The notes under the pieces were generated by a model. The model ran no database searches and was not told the DNA's origin. It was given only the letters and a program-made list of their open reading frames with translations. From Pontederia crassipes (taxonomy: Eukaryota; Streptophyta; Magnoliopsida; Commelinales; Pontederiaceae), in assembly GCA_030549335.1 (NCBI GenBank), contig CM060183.1, forward strand, positions 37,260,768-37,324,767: 64,000 nt of DNA, in the 5' to 3' direction. Position 1 is the first letter of the stretch. Each line of letters opens with the position of its first letter. Below, piece by piece: positions 10,851 through 25,175 of this stretch. The position numbers and the translations under genes were made by a program.

Positions 10851-13268
10851 TTCACGTGTGAGGTGTTTTTGGAAAGAGGACGACAAGACGAACATTTTGA
10901 CATATTGTATGAGATGATCGGTCCACTGTGCGTGACGCAGCGAGAGTAAAACACGAGGAAGATGGAAAATCCACCGACGACGATTCGCACCGATCATTCT
11001 CCTAGTGAGTTGTACATCATTCTCAGATCGATTAGGATCATTTTGAGGAGTTTTAATCATGTCTTTGTTCCAAATCACGTAGGAGGCAGAGATTTAGGGC
11101 TTTTCGATGAACTTTTCCGACGAACTTTCTTCTGGTCAAGCTCATATCGACGTTTTGGTAGGTGCACACATGAGGCAAAAAGAAATCAGATTTCTATCCG
11201 TATAATAATTAATCACTAAATTCTTTTTAGATTCGTAGGTTTCGAATTCCGATCGTTCTCCGATGACCTTTCCGGCGACTCGTTCTCGAATCGTGGTTGA
11301 TAAGCGAATGGAAATGTGCATTTGATTGGATTTCAATTATGTGAATAAATTTAAAGTAACTTTATTTTATTATGTATGAAGAAGGCATTCGAGGACTTTT
11401 CGACGTTTCGGCAGGTGTGGCTGTGGTTCTCATAGCGAGGTTGCAGTGGATGTAGTATGAATGCTCGGATAACTATAAATTTATAATGTAGTGAAAACCC
11501 TAATTGGAAGTTGTCTTAAAAATTTATTTGAACTTCTCTTGTAGGGATTATTAATCGGAGGCGACCGATCGGTTGTTTAGATTCAATTAGGCGGTTACTA
11601 GATGGCAAAGTCTTCTTTTCCTTCTCGGTAAGTATTTTAGCAAATTCATAATATGACTTAGCTTATAATAAGTACGTTGAGTTGTTGTGAAAAGTGAATT
11701 ATCAATTAAATTTTATAATATTAATTTATCAAGTGATGGATATGATAGGTTGTGTTTACTTTTGATTGGATTCGGACGAGGGGATAATTTGGAGACTCGA
11801 CGAATTCAAGGTGAGGGAACTTATCTCAATTGATATGAACCACTTAACTCCTTTGAGTGATGACATTATCCCATCCGATGTGGGACTAATTTTCGTGATA
11901 GTTTTTTCCCATGTAAAAAACATAATTATTCGTATGCTTCATATATGTGCTCTCATATGACTTGTGATATTTTTATTATGAATTATGGAAGTCTTTAATT
12001 GATAGAAGTTTCTCCTGTCATCTGAAATGAAGGATTTACTTTTGAAATGAAATGTTTCTTTAGTATAGTGATTTCAAGTTTTAGATTTTCATTTTCAAAT
12101 TGCATTCATGCATTACATATGAAATCCGCATAAGGTGGAGTGTTTTCACCTTGGAGGATTGGCCAACTCCGAGTAGACCGATTTGGGGTTCGGTATGCTC
12201 TATGTCAATGGGATACGAAGAGTAGATTCAACATCATGTGTCAATATAGTGATACGAAGAGTGGAATTAAAACAATCATCCTGTGTCAATGGGATATGAT
12301 GGATGGAAAGAAAAGATAAGAAGCCCTGTGTCAATGTGATACGAAGGGCAGTTCAACGTCCTGTGTCAATGGGATACGAGGGACGAAATTAGAACGATCA
12401 CCCTGTGTCAATGGGATACGAGGGGTGAAATTGATTCCTCCATTGAGGAGATTGGATATCCATATCTGATAATATTATCCCATGTTTTTTATGATGTTAT
12501 CTTATTACCATGTGTGCACTCATAGCATTCATTTCGGTATGATTTTTTTTATTTAATTGAATTTCCTTGGAGAAATGAAGAGGGTTTGAAATAATTTTTG
12601 GAAATGAAAAGGTTGGTTTTTCCTTTGTTGTTTTAATATTTGATATAGTTATTTTACTCACTGAGCCTCTTTATGCTCACTCATCTTGTTTAATTTTTTT
12701 CAGGTATTGAATGAAACTCTTACATGCTTGCTTGCTTGGCATAAAATAAGAAATATAAAGAGACAGGGATTGGTCATGTGTGAAAGGCGTGGTCGATGTT
12801 TTAGTGACCTTGTATTTCTTTTGCCTTCTTATACGAATTGCTAGTTTGAAGAATGCTTGCAAGATTTTGTGAGATGTTAGATTTATGATGTGGGGCGATG
12901 GACGCTCACGTTATATGGTTTACGAGCATTCGACTCATGATTTGGATTTGAGAATGAACTTGTGACTCACTATTTTGGACATGTGTCCCACCATTTTTGC
13001 TATTCGTTGAATTGTCAGTAATGTCCTTATAACTGTCTGTGATGTTTAAGTTTTGAAGTTAATTGTCTGTGAAGAGATATATATGAATTATTGTACATGA
13101 CGTATAGATGAATTTACGCATACGTCATGCCAAAATTTTTAAAATTTCCAAAGTTAATTTATTTTTTAACGTTGGTTAATTTTCCGTTGAGTATTTGAAT
13201 TCGAATTTAAGCGATTGGTTGTCCGGTTTCATTCTTTGTGGCGCCAAAATGAGTAAAAGGGCGTCACA
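10850..13268 (+). mobile_element. LTR-like DNA, probably a solo or truncated long LTR (left boundary uncertain)
   Basis: Non-coding sequence whose right end reads GGGCGTCACA at 13259-13268, a typical CA-ended LTR terminus of the TGTRACGCCC...GGGCGTYACA type seen in plant Ty3/gypsy elements with long LTRs. No primer-binding site follows, so this would be a solo LTR or a remnant. The stretch contains an unusual run of hairpin repeats (12195-12430). A matching TG-start and a target duplication were searched for by eye and not found, so the left limit is a guess. Confidence 0.4.
12195..12430. repeat. array of six spaced repeats sharing TGTGTCAATGGGATACGA
   Basis: Copies begin near 12201, 12236, 12280, 12326, 12360 and 12402, spaced 34-46 bp apart. 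The 18-nt core is nearly constant. In four copies it is flanked by inverted arms of 4-6 bp that differ from copy to copy: CATCC/GGATG, GCCC/GGGC, CGTCC/GGACG and TCACCC/GGGTGA. The first copy has CTCT/AGAG. The second has no clear stem. The spacer lengths are irregular and there are no cas genes, so this is not a CRISPR array. Confidence 0.85.
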
Positions 13269-13494
13269 ACTAGTGCGGCGAGCTCGAGAGGAGGCATCGA
13301 GGATTGGGTAAGGATGCGGCTGGCGCCTTGGCGCCTATAGTGCTGGCTAGGAGATCCCTTAGCGATCTCCATTCTTTTCATGATTCGCCTCGCCCGCTCG
13401 ACACCCGACGACCTCGTCCACTCGACGCTTTATGACCTGCCTGCTCGACGTCGCAAGATGTTTAATAGAGAGGTCGCAAGTGTATTAATTATGT

Positions 13495-13801
13495 GACCAC
13501 ATTCCGACGGGACTTGGCCTTCGTAAGTATCGATGGCCATGCCACCGTCGGTACTCGGGACAACGTAATATGTCGAAATGTACATCGACAATGTTGTACA
13601 TATTATTTTGAGATATTATATTTTTATACTATTGTTCAGATGGATTAGGCCTTTAGTAGTACCGACGGAAGTTTAGTCCGTCTGTAATATCCAAGGACAT
13701 TCCCCATGGTAATCTAACTGTGTGTAGTTCCCAAGGAAATGTAGAGCCGTCGTAAAATCAGCCTAAACGTTCCATCGCAAATCAACAATTTTCTTGTAAT
13801 G
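13495..13801. mobile_element. partial CACTA-type element end
   Basis: The right end reads AATTTTCTTGTAATG, one base different from the terminus of the complete CACTA element at 38022-38751. Internal motifs CCGACGG and CCGTCGG recur as subterminal repeats. The left terminus was not found, so this looks truncated. Confidence 0.4.
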
Positions 13802-15069
<1,268 letters not shown>

Positions 15070-15291
15070 CTAGAGGGCGTCAGGAGAGAGAAGCATCAGT
15101 ATGCAGCGGCCGAGGATATAAAACCTCGTCTTCTGCTGCTTCACCATCATCGAGCACCTCCTTCTCAAGCTGGCGCTGCACTTCCTCCTCTCTCCATGTC
15201 CATGGTAGCTGCTGCTGCTCCTGCTGCTGCCGCTGCTGCTGTAGGAAGAGGAGGAAGACGAGGAACTGGAAGATGAAAACATAGTGGACAT
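15070..15291 (-). CDS. RTFL: DVL / ROTUNDIFOLIA FOUR-LIKE small polypeptide, 73 aa
   Basis: DVL/RTFL peptides are small plant-specific, plasma-membrane-associated proteins that restrain polar cell proliferation and alter organ shape when overexpressed. This single-exon frame has a low-complexity Ser-rich N-terminus (residues 6-37), as is common in the family. The conserved RTFL domain follows: a basic Cys block (RRRCSMMVKQQ, residues 44-54) running straight into KTRFYILGRCILMLL (residues 55-69). The family motif usually continues with Cys-Trp; here it ends in SPDAL instead, so the last residues diverge. A longer overlapping frame at 15080-15328 (-) in another phase shows no family similarity and is a shadow. 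The start at 15291 is the first ATG in the motif frame. Confidence 0.85.
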   Translation of the reverse strand: MSTMFSSSSSSSSSSSYSSSGSSRSSSSYHGHGERRKCSASLRRRCSMMVKQQKTRFYILGRCILMLLSPDAL

Positions 15292-16320
15292 TAATTTTTG
15301 GAACTCTGCCTTCGGTTCGTTCGGCCAAGGCTCAACAAATTATGTACGTGTACGTGCGTATTTATATCTGCATACAGGCAGCTACCGCTGCTAATTAAAG
15401 AGAGCGATCGATATCTATGTGAACTGTCAGGCGGAGAGGAGGAGGAGAGAGAGAGAGAGAGGCGATTCGATAAATGCGTAGGTCAAGTAGCTCGACCAAT
15501 GGCATGCATGCAGGACAATGGTGGTCCACCTGAGGGTGATGCCTCATTAACCAAAAGATACGGCTGCTCCTCGCGTAATGACCAAACTGCACTTGGTGAA
15601 AATGTTATAAATCATCTTAAAAATTTAGTCTAAATATCCTTCTCATACTTACATTTTAAGATTGCCTAAAAAATTAACAATTTTACATTCATACCGTGCA
15701 TTATGGGTGTTTAGTAGGCTAATCCTCCTTATTTAGAAGGATATATATAGATAGAATATATATTATTATTTTAACATTATTTTATGATTTTTATGTTTAT
15801 TTTATTTTAAAATAATTTGTCACGTAAGTCAAATGATCAATATAAAACTATATCCAGTCGAAAGAGCGATGAAATAAATTAATAGTTTGAGAATAAATTA
15901 CAAAATATAATTAAGGAAAAATATAAAATTTGAGAGCACTTGGTAAAAAGTTTTATAGTTCATGACTCATAATTTATAGGAACTTGACATTTTTCATTAA
16001 AAAAATTGAGTTGTCTTGTCACAATGGCATCTAGCATCGGAATTTACAGTAAGATTAATCCTCAAAATACGCATAACTCATATTTAGTTCTTTCTGGATA
16101 AATTTGATATTTTTTATTCACCTGATAATATAGATGGCTAATTAATGCGTCTAAAGGGGCAAGATGGGCAATTAGCATCGGACAATGGTTTGACCGGTCA
16201 AACCCCCACACCGGCTGGTGCCAAACGAAACGAGGCACGAGAAAAACGAAGAGAGGGGGGGATAAGATGTTGGTACTACATTCGCATATTTGATTACGAC
16301 CCGAAGCAAAGCCGAAGAAG

Positions 16321-16390
<70 letters not shown>

Positions 16391-18098
16391 GTGGGGCGTT
16401 GCGTTGGCTCGCGGCCTTTTGTTTTGTATCTTGTTGTTGCGGCCCCCTTCCGAACGGAAGCGGCTTGGCGTGGGACCAAAATTCCGCCGACATAACGAGA
16501 TATGTGATATGAATACGAGTAGCGATCGATTAGTGAAGTGAATGAATCGTGGGCATGGGGCGAAAGGTCATCAATATTCCCCTTTCTAATTCTCATCACC
16601 AAGAAGAAGAAGTGAAAAAAAAGAGAGAAGGGGGGGGGGGGGGGGGATTAATTTGCTGAGCCGACCAAAGTACGCACATAGTTGATAAGATTCCGTCTTG
16701 CATGCTTCGTTGGATCGGCGTTGGCGGGCCGCCTCTGCTGACTCCACCGGCTTTTGGCGTGAGAAAATCGTCATCATTATTATCATTGTGAGGACGTGAA
16801 AGACGAACGTGTATTTATTGTGATGTGTCGTAATTTTGGTTTGGAGGTGAAAGAGACGGCTTCTTATTTGTTTATTTTATTAAACTCACTCAGTAGAGCA
16901 GAACATTACAATTTACAAGCACATGGAGAAACGAAAAGGGAGAATCCAACGAGCAAGCCGAATTCACAAAGTTATCCGCTTTGTGTTTGTTTGTTCTTTC
17001 GTGTATTGCGTGCCCGAAACGTGATTTGGTGGGTGGGGGCGGTGATCATTAATTAATTCGTGGGATCATTGCAAGCGACGGCCGACAAGGATTGAAATAG
17101 CGACAACTTGAATTCATACAAGAAATGGTCCGATTCGATTGTTGTAAACACGAAGATACTTACAGACTTACTACGCCACGTAACCAATTTAGTCGACTAT
17201 TCTTTTTACAGTGGTGTGTTCCAACTCAAAAACCCTTTGACCCATATGCATGATTCAGTTATCGAGTCAAAATCGAGCTAAAGCGCACAACTTCGCTTGT
17301 AAAACCAGACATGAAATTCAAAGCTCCTTTTTGTGCACCTCTTAATTTTGTAATCTTGTGAACATGGATTCGTAATGATTAAAGAAAAAGCACCAACTCC
17401 AAGTCCACAATCAAAAGTATTTTCGACTTGCCAGATCAAATTTGATTGAAGCAAATGCTGCTTGGCTTTTGCTGCTCACCAAGAAAATGGTAAACAAGGA
17501 AAATGTCACATGGAGAAGGATTCCTCTTACCATATTTGTATCGAGGCGAGAAACTAGCAAAAGATAATCATGAAAGTTGCAACTTTGCCTCCACTTCTCA
17601 CTTGGTCTAGATCCACCTTAGTGATACACTTCACTCTTCCATTATGTACAATATTATGCCTTGGGAGATTCACAGATAGATCATTACCAAGATGTCGCAG
17701 CCACTGGCCATTGCAGCCAATTGCAACAACGAACATTGTGACAGTTACAAAGGGAACTACAGAATGGTGATGCTACATAACATCCAATTATAGGAGACAC
17801 CTTATCGAGCATGATTCTTTGTGTATTGTTGTCTACAATACAGTGGTTGCTTGGGGCAAAATCTATATACACCATTTCTTTTAAAATAGTTGTATGTGCA
17901 GGGATAAAGCACATTTATTTCATCCAATTCATAATTTATTTTTGTCGTCAATAAAACAGCATTGCTTGCAGCAGCAGGTTGTATAATATCTATATTGACC
18001 ACCATATAAAACCAACGAAACAAGAATTCTCTGTGCTAACTTTATTCAGACCACTCTGAATGGATTTTTCTTGAAGCATATAACCCAGAAATACGCCA
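15292..18098. other. intergenic DNA, no gene recognised
   Basis: Upstream region of the DVL-like gene and 3' flank of the oxygenase gene. GA-rich patches lie near 15440-15465 (likely near the DVL promoter). A CT microsatellite lies at 16322-16387 and a 16-17 bp G run near 16631. No open frame has recognisable domains. The last few hundred bases before 18099 probably hold the 3' untranslated region of the oxygenase gene. Confidence 0.55.
16322..16387. repeat. (CT)n microsatellite
   Basis: About 33 CT units, pure. Poly-Ser/Leu frames on the plus strand and Arg-Glu frames on the minus strand are artefacts of it. Confidence 0.98.
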
Positions 18099-21000
18099 TC
18101 AAAGTTGACGATAATATTTGCCAACGACTTTCTCAGAATACTCTCCAAATGCAAGAACTCCATTAGGTGGAATTAGCTGCATCATAAAAGGGAAGAGTAA
18201 TTCTCATTTCATTATGACTCCAAAACCACGAATAAAGCACAAGATTTTAAGCATACTAGGAAAATATTCTAGTGAAAGAAGTTTGCTAAAGAATAACCGG
18301 CATACAGCCCCAAAAAGCATTAATATCATACCTCTTTGTGATGATGAATCTCTCCAGGAAACCTAAGTTTTTCATTCCTATGTGAAAGCAATGGGTATAA
18401 ATTAATTCAAATACATTTGTCATATAAATTATAAAAATGAAAGAACATGCATATATTCTAGACGTAACAGAAAATGACCTGTAAGATGAAGTTTCCTTCA
18501 ACTTCATATAAATAAACTAGGAAAATATCTTTCAGCATGTCACTCAGATTACCCTCCAGAAAAAACTTACCAGTCAGGTTGCATGAATAGTGCAAACGTT
18601 GAACGATCCACACCAAAAGCATTTTCACCAATAGGTGCCTGTCAAACGACAGACATGCAAACTACTCATTTCTATGGATACACACAAGTAAAACTTTTGC
18701 ATGACTGGATTTTGATGATATTATTTGTGTAAAAGACCTTGTTACATTCAGATATCAGATGAATCACACATCTCATCATTGACGGACATATTTGATAGTC
18801 GCTTTACCTGTACACAATGTGGTGTAGCACAAAGATGACCTTTTGATAGTATTTCTGTTGTTTCACCAATTTGATATGCTATTTCATTTTCTTCAAAGAC
18901 AACCTAATGAAAGAAATAATGAACAAAACAACAGGTCATTGGAGCTCAATCAAAGGACAAGAACTTGAAAGTCCATTGGTACCCTTTCACTAGTAAAAGC
19001 CCATGAAAAAGATTGCAACTGGACGAGAGGTGACAAGAACACTACTATTTAAGAAAACAAATGATAATGATATTATACTGATGCAATTTTAATGGAAAGA
19101 CATAAAGGGAGAGGATTACTCTGACAATTTCATCATTTCGGGTTTTCACATAAAGGCCCGCAGCACTATCAGGACAAGCAATCTTTAATCCATCTCTCGT
19201 GAACATTCCACAAGTAAGACCTATGAAGATGATGTTACAGCATAAGTGTAGTACTACACTGAGAAAAGTAACAAGTACCACAAATAGAGGTTGCCTATGT
19301 TACCATATATATTTCATATTTCAAACTACACAGCTTCATCATAAACTAATTGTGGTCATAATATGGACCTAAAATTATATTGAGTTCCATCATGTCACTA
19401 ATAAGATTTGTAGAGAAATGGTAATTCTGTTTCTTTAGAAGGAAAAATGATAGTACTATTGAATCAATAAGTTGATTGAGATATTGAAGAGTTCTAAAAT
19501 TTCCAAAGCGAGGAAAGAAAGTCAATAAGCATGGACATAAACCTCGTATGTTCTAAAACTTTAATTTAGAGAAAAGAGCTACATGAGATATTCATATATA
19601 ATTGTCTGAAATACAAATTTAAAGAAAGCAGAAAAATCACTCCATAAGAAGATGCCATGTTGACTTGAACCAAGTTTATGATGATTAAAAATGTTGTCAA
19701 CCGCTGAGAAATATAACTATTAGTCAAAATTCTCACCTGTAAGTGAACCATGATCAGTATGCCATCCACACCATGAAGACGTGGAAGTATCATATGCTTG
19801 ACTATCACTGAATGCCATAAAGGATTTTCCAGCATAATAAGGCAGAGAGCAATATTCCATTAGATGTGCATTTAAAATGGGTCCCAGTTTCCTTTAATTT
19901 ATTATATCATAGATTCAGTGATAAGGATCAATACCTGACATGCCTTGGAAAGTAATATAGTAAACGACCTTTATGGCACCTGGAACGTCTTAGGATCTGC
20001 TCTAGGCTTTCATCCTCCCAAACTGCCATCTTTTTTGTTACTAGTCATTGAAGCAAAGAATTAGACCTTCCTATATTTTAATGTTACAAGTAATTTGTTG
20101 CTGCAGTGCTTTATATTTTCTTAACAGGGAACAGTTCTCGATATTTTTTTAAAGGTAACAGTACACAATATTGACATGAATCTATCAATAATATGAAAAG
20201 CTAACAATGATACCGATGCCAAGCCCAAGAGATGTATAACTACGGCTTTCATGACACAAACCTCTAATATGGACATGCAAAATACATTTTTTGCGCGAAG
20301 CGTCAGAAATCAAAATGCAATATTATCATAATCAGATCCAACCACAACCCAGTATTAAACCATCTTTCCGACAGAATACGACAAAGAAATCATGTGGAAA
20401 ATGTAATGTCCTTAAAACAGGATGGCAATGTTCTTCGAAGTCTGATCAAAGAAATTAGTTAAGGTACACAACTAGAAATGTAAAGGTAAACATACTTAAT
20501 CATCAGAAACATGGACCAACCTGATTTTTCTATTCTAGACGATTTTTCCAGCCAAAATATGATAAAAGAAACTATGATACTTTTACTAGGAATATAATCT
20601 TTGTTGGAAGGTTTGAGCGAAAATATTTTTGAAAGTTACCACTCAAAGTTGCTTCAATGCATGTATAGTCCAGCAAAAGAACTTTCATGTCGAGATCTCA
20701 AACATTTATTGCTTGTAAGCAACTTACTTAACAGTAATGAACCTGTAATATTAATGATGAATAACCTACAATACAACAAAAGCATGCATACAAGCTGATG
20801 CTTCCTTCTTAAAAACAGAAATATGTATTTACAAGAACAATCCAAATGTAGCATAAGTAATATATACAATTTGGGAAAACAAAATAAGCATGCTTACCAT
20901 ACTTATGACAATGATATGCCAATTTCAGTCCAATATCCAGCATCATCTTTCCAAGAGCTTTAAATGCTACATAGAAAAGTAATACTACAATTTTGGGAAT

Positions 21001-24000
21001 AGAAATTTGACTTTTGGTGAAAAGAGAAATTGCTTTATACGGAATTATCGCACATAAATAAGAAACAAAAAGGAAAATTCAAAATATTTGAAGCATGAAA
21101 TTAATCTTTCTTAAGCAATTTCTTTACTCCAAAAATAAAGAAGTTCCCACAGAAACTAACGAGATACCAGTTGATGCATGTAAGCAAAAAAAAAATACAG
21201 TCACAGACAGATTGCAAGTGAAGAATTTGAGTCTGTGCTTTGAATATTGTGTGGTATAGAAGTATGTATTCCCTTAAAAATCCTTCAAAATATTTTATTG
21301 CCACTACAAGAGAAGGTGCACAAGGAATCAGACTTGGACAAGGAATTAATTCCCAGAACATCTAGCAGCATAAGTCTTTTTACCATTTGTTTTCCTTTAG
21401 TAATAAAGGACATAAAATATTATTGCATCTAACATATTTGTTGCATATGCTGTCGTGGGCTTCAACAATATTCTGTTATCTCGCCTAGGATAGACAAAGA
21501 TAACAAGATCACAAGAACCTAAAGAAAGCATGTATCAAAGAAGTACTATGCACTTCCAAATATATGTCTGTGACTTTCAAGTTATGTTTACTAGGATTAG
21601 AAGAAATGTTGCAGTACTAAAATTTGCCAATATTGTGTCCATACTTCATAAGATATATATGAAGTTCTTAATAGCTGGAACACAAGACTCAGATGGAAAT
21701 AAATAATGAGGTCTACATATGAAGGGGATTTATATTAGTTCTTAATAGAGATTAACAAATTAAAAGAAAAATACTTCTGGAGTACGATATATATAGAAGA
21801 ATAACTTGAGCGAAACAGTTTACCTACTTCGAGCTCTGGTAGTGATGTCTGAGGCCATTTATTTGGTCGACAGTATGAAGGATACCTTATACGAAAGAGA
21901 AGAATAAAACAGTGAAATAACTTCTCAGTATGTATCATGATGCATTATTCAATAGAAACAAAAGCACGACATTACTAGTGATAAAATACTTATTATGAGA
22001 AGCATTTCATGTTGTGAATAACCTAAACCAAAGGAATTTGCAATTCAGGCCACGAAATATCTTTTATTATGATCCATGCATCAAAAAGTTTTAAGCTGCA
22101 TTGTTTCAAATTAAGGAATCCTGATTCTTAAATAAGCTCTGTGCACAAATGATGACGTGATAGTGTTTACATGCCACATTTTCCCCATGTTGATATGTCT
22201 GCCAGGGCTCTTATATCAGTAATAAGCTCATTCACATAAAAAGTGTTCGGAGAGCACACAATTCAACCCACATGTACATCATTGAAGGCTGTGCATTCAA
22301 TGCAGATGCATTCATGTTCTGCTGAAATATGGTTTCTACAGGTCAGATTAAAAAGCAGAGTTAGGTTCCTGTCCTTTTTATTCCTGGTCCACTATTCTGC
22401 CTAATGCATGTCCACATGCATTGGCTCATTTGTAATTCAGTAAAGCATTGTGTAGAAAAACTAACGACAAATATCTACACCAAACAGTCCTGAGATTCAA
22501 GATGATGTGTTACATAATAAATTACCTTTGTAGAAGTATGAGATCAGTTGTAGGGATGTCTAGAATTGGGTTAGCATAAAATGATCCTTTAGAAGTATCT
22601 GAATAAAACGGATGAAAGACTTCAGAAATTACATGATGTGCTGCAAAAGGCACACTTTCGAACTAAAACTGAATATATAATCAATTAGAAAAAAGAAGAA
22701 AAATAGAGTATCTTCACTGTGGTCCTTCAACTTTATGACTTTTTTTTTTGAGAAGTTTCAACTTTATAACTAGGATAGTTCCATACTCATGATAAAGAAA
22801 AAGAAAAATCGGAACTAAGATCTGTACTAAGTTTTCTTCAAGTGAAGAACATACCAAGTTTACCAGGTTCAACCTCCTCTTTCGCATGACTCCATCCAAA
22901 GTTAAACCTATTAGGATAGTACAAATTCAAAATTGGGCTTTGAGAATAACAAGCAACAGATTCTATCAGAAGTATTCCAGGAATAGCCTGTGCCTAGTTT
23001 CTAACAAGGTCTTGGTTCTTGTTACACTTTCTTTACAAATGCACAATAATAAATAAGACTTAAGTTTTACTAACAACATAGTACGGAAAGAGGCCAGAGA
23101 GGATTCCAAGATAGAGAAAATTCTAGGATATTCAGAACATAGCTTGCATGAGAATATGCAGCAACTGTATATGAGACAGGTAGTCCTACCATGTATCACA
23201 AAATAGTAACATTAAATCCAACAAAGTGCTATGAACGTAGACTATATCTACAATTTTTTAACTTTCATGTCAAGCACTGACTCATACCTGCTCTCTGGGT
23301 CTTCTAGATCTCTCTTTGTATCATCAGGAAGACTCGCCACCCTAACAAAGTGGGAAAAAAGAAATAGGTTTACAATGGATAGAACACCACCAATTTTAAT
23401 TCACATTTGTGGAAAAGCAATGTAAAACCCCATGCCTGGGTGCAAGATGCAGGAGATTTTCACGTAGAGAAGGATACCCAGGCACCTAAAGTAGCAAATG
23501 AGTCATGTTACCGATAAATAAAACAGAGCTCCTCAAATTTTAAAACACCTAGAAACCATTCAATTGCTTGGTTCATGCACAAGCAACTTCTTTACATTCA
23601 TGTCTTCAATTCGACATACACTCTGAAGACAAGAAACGTAATGAAATTTTATTCAGTTCATCCTAGCAGTTGACGATAAACATAACAACTACATGTTTCA
23701 GATCCCTTAAGGGCGTCCACCAAAATAGTACCGGATAGCAATGCTGATTTTTAAGTATATGATCGAGTCAATAGAATAAACAATTAGTGGGAAGAGAAAT
23801 CATGAAGTGACACGAGATAGGGCAAAAGATTGAGGCAAATAGGGAAAAGATATATGAACGCACGTCAGAGATGGAGATGATGCCTAGTCCGCTGGGGCCG
23901 AACCCTTCTTCTATAGTCGTTGACAAATCCCGATCCTCGTCCTGGTTCGATCGTGACCATTATGAACAAGTAACAGAGAAAAAATGGCGACAGACTTACG

Positions 24001-24219
24001 AATTCAACTCAAGTTGAGTTCGCTAGTCACCTTGAGATCGGGGTAGGAGATGGTGAGCGTCCGCGTCGTCCGGAACCCGCTGCTAGCGTGGGCGACCGTC
24101 GGAACACGTAGACATTGTTGACGAACGCCTTGCTGCTGACGCCTGGGAGGCCGCAAAGGGAGGAGCAGGCGGCGGTCGAGTAGGCTAAGCGAGCGCCCGG
24201 CGACGACGAGAGGAGCCAT
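18099..24219 (-). CDS. plastid-targeted 2OG-Fe(II) oxygenase-like protein, 15 exons, 392 aa
   Basis: Exons (minus strand): 24219-24031, 23941-23864, 23485-23436, 23341-23288, 22907-22855, 22598-22526, 21885-21824, 20966-20898, 20040-19935, 19807-19737, 19220-19120, 18903-18808, 18638-18571, 18362-18332, 18176-18099. They sum to 1179 bp in one frame ending in TGA. Introns are GT-AG except the third, which has a GC donor (CAG/GCATGG at 23435). The Arg/Leu-rich first 45 residues look like a chloroplast transit peptide. Conserved blocks follow: IEEGFGPSGLGIISISDV, FNFGWSHAKEE, RYPSYCRPNKWPQTSLPELE and RSRCHKGRLLYYFP. The iron site is visible as H261-T-D263 in WCGWHTDHGS, with H331 the likely third ligand, and R346-S-T348 matches the 2OG-binding RxS position. 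This is a conserved, little-characterised plant branch of the isopenicillin-N-synthase-like superfamily; its substrate is unknown. Confidence 0.92.
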
Positions 24220-25175
24220 CTCTGGTTCCCTTTTTCCCCCCCTTCGACCTTCCCGCTTTCTACGTCGAGACCACGACGACCTTTTAGGGCGGCTACGACT
24301 GCGTGAGGGATGAGGAATACGTCATATGGAAGTCCACGCTTGTTACGATATAGATCCCCATATCAACGGGCGGCATCAAATAGTGCTTTAAATTTTTTGT
24401 TGAAAAAAAGAGTTTTTTTTCGCTCTACGGTGTAGTTATTCATATAAAATTGCATGCTAACCAATTTCACACATTTTAAAAAAAATATTTCACAATTAAA
24501 CTTGTCGTGCAAATGACAAAATAAAAATAAATTAGTATACAGTCATCCAAACATAAGGCTGAAAAGGTTATGGCAATAAATCTATTGAATTCCACAAAAT
24601 AAATTGATCTTGAACATGTAACATCCGGCATCAACACATTATTATTAAGTTAGCTTACCGATTAAAATGGGTAAAATATAATGAGCACTCCCCTTTTTTT
24701 GCTTTCATTTCTTGTCAAAAGTTTATATTCTTTTACTAGCAATTACTAAACTGGGTACAGGTGAACATGAGATCATCGAGTCATTACAACCACTGATAAA
24801 CTGGCAATAAAAGCGTCCACGTCTCAACGTGTCATTGATGGTTATTCTTTTATGAAGCGTCAATGATAAGTACATATCAAAGATCATGTCATGGCAACTG
24901 CAGTAGCGTTTTTAATTAACAGAGGTAGGAACAAAAATGCTTACATCAAAATAAAACTTTTTGAAAGACAATTTAGACAAGTTAGTAGTGCACACCATTC
25001 AAGGGAAAGAGAAATACATCGTCGAATCCGGTTTTAATAGTACATACAAGAAAGTAAAAGCCACGATCACGCTGCACATGAGGCATAACTTTCCGACAGT
25101 GCTTGCTTGAAACATCAAGGTGATATGCAGAGCTCTGACAGAATGCATCTTTTTTAGATAAAACACAAGACCACT
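24220..25175. other. intergenic DNA between two minus-strand genes
   Basis: About 950 bp. The part next to 24220 should carry the oxygenase 5' untranslated region and promoter. The part next to 25175 should carry the CENP-C 3' untranslated region. No coding sequence or transposon ends were recognised. Confidence 0.6.

Noticed and set aside
10238-11336. Several frames of 64-109 codons on both strands
   Set aside because: No homology that I can recognise, conflicting phases, and the composition fits transposon-derived DNA.
12195-12430. CRISPR-like array
   Set aside because: The host is a plant, spacing is irregular, the repeats are degenerate and there are no cas genes; the hairpin structure explains the pattern better.
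10850-13268. Complete LTR retrotransposon
   Set aside because: Only one LTR-like end was found, with no primer-binding site, gag or pol; kept only as an uncertain LTR-like region.
15080-15328. 82-codon minus-strand Gln-rich frame overlapping the DVL-like gene
   Set aside because: It is the alternate phase of the DVL-like gene; the RTFL motif lies in the 73-codon frame.
16145-16602. Frames across the CT tract on both strands
   Set aside because: Ser-Leu and Arg-Glu dipeptide runs come from the microsatellite; the flanks have no recognisable motifs.
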